NCBI GenBank assembly: GCA_038889235.1
Contig: JAWAHN010000007.1
Coordinates: forward strand, 1-5,369
Direction of reading: 5' to 3'
Source: Candidatus Jordarchaeales archaeon
GTDB lineage: Archaea; Asgardarchaeota; Jordiarchaeia; Jordiarchaeales; Freyrarchaeaceae
DNA: 5,369 bases
A program made the translations under genes and the position numbers. The notes beneath the pieces were generated by a model that did no database searches, was not told the origin of the DNA, and was given only the letters and a program-made list of their open reading frames with translations. Positions 5,255 to 5,369 of the stretch are shown in pieces (the stretch's first letter is position 1; each line of letters begins with the position of its first letter).

Positions 5255-5369
5255 TTAAGCAGTTGCTTTGATCTGTTCTTCAAGTGTTTTCAAGTAGGAT
5301 TTTCCTTCTTCACTAATAGCGTACGCGTTTCTGCCGAGTGCTCTAACCTTACCTTCCTTCTTAAGCCTT
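5255..5369 (-). CDS. Winged-helix DNA-binding regulator, C-terminus (partial)
   Basis: The visible 37 residues are the C-terminal end of a minus-strand gene that begins beyond the right edge, with a TAA at 5257-5255. The sequence RLKKEGKVRALGRNAYAISE followed by EGKSYLKTLEEQIKATA is the hallmark of a small archaeal winged helix-turn-helix protein. The end of the recognition helix (LKKEGKV) leads into the beta-wing (RALGRNAYAIS), the conserved 'EEGK.YL' turn and a final helix that often mediates dimerisation. Such proteins bind promoter DNA as homodimers. It lies upstream of the CRISPR leader on the same strand, about 380 bp from the first repeat. That could be coincidental, or it could regulate local genes. 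The subfamily cannot be set without the N-terminus. Confidence 0.8.
   Translation of the reverse strand, partial: RLKKEGKVRALGRNAYAISEEGKSYLKTLEEQIKATA

Noticed and set aside
5095-5271. 58-codon plus-strand frame starting MGELGKHEEQVFYTR
   Set aside because: No clear ribosome site, Arg/Cys-rich later part, and it overlaps the end of the well-supported winged-helix gene on the other strand.

Overview
The window looks archaeal, most likely from a thermophile-type TACK lineage (Thermoproteota or a relative). The reasons are a short CRISPR repeat that ends in ATTGAAAG in the crRNA sense (the classic archaeal type I-A/III 5' handle), TATA-like elements in place of -35/-10 boxes, Shine-Dalgarno sites matching the archaeal 16S tail, AGA/AGG-rich arginine usage, and a basic winged-helix protein of the archaeal regulator type. 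The lineage is an inference and no species is claimed.

Layout, left to right. Positions 1-72 hold the start of a minus-strand gene with a hydrophobic N-terminus, cut by the window edge. Positions 129-257 (minus) hold a very strong Shine-Dalgarno site and ATG heading a tiny ORF that looks frameshifted. Positions 300-1080 have no convincing intact gene, but contain a short gene-like remnant (301-366), a good CRISPR repeat copy (447-470), a partial copy (715-737) and a long palindrome (522-543). Positions 1124-4018 are the only large intact gene: a 964-residue single-chain restriction-modification enzyme (N-terminal PD-(D/E)XK nuclease, gamma-type adenine methyltransferase, C-terminal recognition region), i.e. 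Type IIG-like. Seven bases after it a plus-strand gene begins that is broken by frameshifts (4026-4280). Next come an open stretch on the minus strand (4260-4418), the tail of a plus-strand gene (about 4405-4497) and a second plus gene start truncated after 18 codons (4511-4567). A small CRISPR array (five repeats, four spacers, 4585-4874) follows, read on the minus strand, with its leader at about 4875-4970. Positions 4971-5254 show no supported gene. The window ends in the C-terminus of a minus-strand winged-helix regulator (5255-5369).

Taken together this is a defence-associated accessory region: an intact restriction-modification gene surrounded by gene fragments, with CRISPR material in the same orientation on both sides. 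The most interesting reading is that an older CRISPR array was split or overrun by a segment carrying the restriction-modification gene, leaving decayed repeats on the left and a small, sequence-divergent array on the right. No cas gene is visible, so the array must depend on Cas proteins encoded elsewhere or be inactive.
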